64,000 nt of DNA, from contig JABHGV010000027.1 in the NCBI GenBank assembly GCA_018671895.1, forward strand, positions 1 through 64,000. Reading direction: 5' to 3'. This document shows positions 63,087-64,000 of this stretch, piece after piece. The notes below the pieces were generated by a model. It saw only the letters and a list, made by a program, of their open reading frames with translations. It had not been told where the DNA came from and did no database searches. Source of the stretch: Rhodospirillaceae bacterium (GTDB lineage: Bacteria; Pseudomonadota; Alphaproteobacteria; Rhodospirillales; JABHCV01). Every line of letters begins with the position of its first letter. Within the stretch, counting starts at the first letter, position 1. The translations under genes were made by a program, and so were the position numbers.

Positions 63087-64000
63087 ATGGAAATTCTGCA
63101 AAGTGTTTTTGGCCTGTTGGCGCTGACCGCATTCGCCTGGGCAATCAGCGAAGATCGTGGGAAAAACCCGTTGAAAGCGGTAGCCGCCGGGTTGGGCCTG
63201 CAAATCGTTCTCGCCCTGATCTTGTTGAAAGTTCCCCTGTTCAAAGACGTGTTCATGGTGTTGGGCGATGGCGTCAACGCTTTACAAGACGCAACGCTGG
63301 CCGGAACCTCGTTCGTGTTTGGGTTTCTGGGTGGCGGAAAGCTGCCGTTCGACGAGAAATTCCCCGGAGCCAGCTTCGTTCTGGCGTTTCGCGCCCTGCC
63401 CCTGATTCTGGTGATGAGCGCGCTCTCAGCACTGTTGTTTTACTGGCGGGTGCTGCCCGTCATCGTGCGTGGTTTTGCCCGCGTCCTTGAGCGCACGCTG
63501 GATGTCGGTGGTGCGGTTGGTGTATCGGCGGCTGCCAATGTTTTCGTTGGCATGGTCGAGGCTCCGCTGTTGGTGCGGCCCTATCTGAAACGTCTAAGCC
63601 GGGCCGAGATGTTCATGGTGATGACCTGCGGCATGGCGACCGTCGCTGGCACCGTGATGGCATTGTACGCCACCTTTATTTCCGCCGTCGTTCCCGACGC
63701 CATTGGCCATATTCTGAGCGCCAGCATCATCAGTGCGCCAGCCGCCATCCTGATTGCCCGGCTGATGGTGCCTGAAGGTGCCGAGAAGACCGAGGCCGGG
63801 GACATGGACCCGCCATCCGAAGCATCAAGCACCATGGAGGCCGTCACCCGCGGCACGGTGGACGGCATCGCCTTGCTGATCAACGTCACAGCCCTGTTAA
63901 TTGTTCTGGTGGCGCTTGTATCACTGGCCAATATGGTGCTGGGGCTGTTTCCCGATGTCGGCGGCGAGGCCCTGACCTTCCAGAGAATTCTAGGCGTCGT
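63087..64000 (+). CDS. Concentrative nucleoside transporter (NupC/CNT), N-terminal part
   Basis: The first 304 residues of a CNT-family carrier that imports nucleosides with H+ or Na+. Membrane helices alternate with the family marks FLGGGKLPF (re-entrant region), VSAAANVFVGMVEAPLLVRPYL (substrate-binding helix) and MTCGMATVAGTVMALYA. ATG at 63087 has GGGGGGA just before. The remainder lies outside the window. Confidence 0.93.
   Translation, partial: MEILQSVFGLLALTAFAWAISEDRGKNPLKAVAAGLGLQIVLALILLKVPLFKDVFMVLGDGVNALQDATLAGTSFVFGFLGGGKLPFDEKFPGASFVLAFRALPLILVMSALSALLFYWRVLPVIVRGFARVLERTLDVGGAVGVSAAANVFVGMVEAPLLVRPYLKRLSRAEMFMVMTCGMATVAGTVMALYATFISAVVPDAIGHILSASIISAPAAILIARLMVPEGAEKTEAGDMDPPSEASSTMEAVTRGTVDGIALLINVTALLIVLVALVSLANMVLGLFPDVGGEALTFQRILGV

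Overview
The window looks like chromosomal DNA of a GC-rich alphaproteobacterium, most likely in the order Rhodospirillales. Reasons: a CcrM-type (GANTC) methyltransferase next to rnhB, paired DUF2336 proteins with a GGDEF protein, an alphaproteobacterial-style rpmH-rnpA-yidD-yidC-yihA-argB block, and a TVP38/flavoprotein pair. No genus can be named from the sequence alone. There is no phage, plasmid or intact insertion sequence; most of the window is housekeeping and envelope genes, with a few accessory patches.

Layout. 1-5 kb: truncated ccrM behind a dense cluster of its own target sites, rnhB, two overlapping sugar/nucleotidyl-transferase-like genes, moaB and a soluble lytic transglycosylase. 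5-11.6 kb: a YeeE/YedE sulfur-compound transporter preceded by two palindromes, a family-4-like uracil-DNA glycosylase, ETF-ubiquinone oxidoreductase, a TPR protein and ispE. 11.6-13.9 kb: tRNA-Gln followed by a worn region with two abutting gene remnants (VOC protein, histidine kinase), two poorly known genes and a tandem hairpin repeat. 13.9-18 kb: a CoA-transferase, then a four-gene bufferin-type operon (precursor, MNIO/DUF692 enzyme, DUF2063 partner, DoxX), facing a secreted eight-cysteine protein. 18-24.7 kb: tRNA-Gly, an orphan radical SAM protein, an OmpA-like lipoprotein with a possible Shine-Dalgarno hairpin, apaG, folE, trkH, and an exported acidic-tailed protein with a lipoprotein partner. 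24.8-32.9 kb: argD-argF, an ABC-2 permease, recX, mscS, an ArsC-like protein, a cAMP-binding-like/TPR protein and a methyltransferase. 33-39.6 kb: a lower-GC membrane protein, tRNA-Arg, envelope lipoprotein, FadL-type porin with a triplicated terminator, and a PQQ/sorbosone-dehydrogenase-like protein. 39.6-47 kb: panBC, an orphan CcoQ-like microprotein, gamma-glutamyltransferase, and a TVP38-flavoprotein-histidine kinase operon. 47-51.3 kb: the rpmH to argB block. 51.3-55.8 kb: dispersed repeats and the GGDEF/DUF2336 operon. 55.9-64 kb: HAD phosphatase, dapD-dapE, truA, an unknown gene lying between truA and fmt-def, and the start of a CNT nucleoside transporter.

The most distinctive items are the bufferin-type operon with its divergent Cys-rich neighbour, a dispersed hairpin repeat family found after three separate genes, the GANTC cluster upstream of ccrM, the triplicated fadL terminator, and several conserved-looking proteins without a known function. 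Functions are assigned by recognising motifs; no database search was possible.
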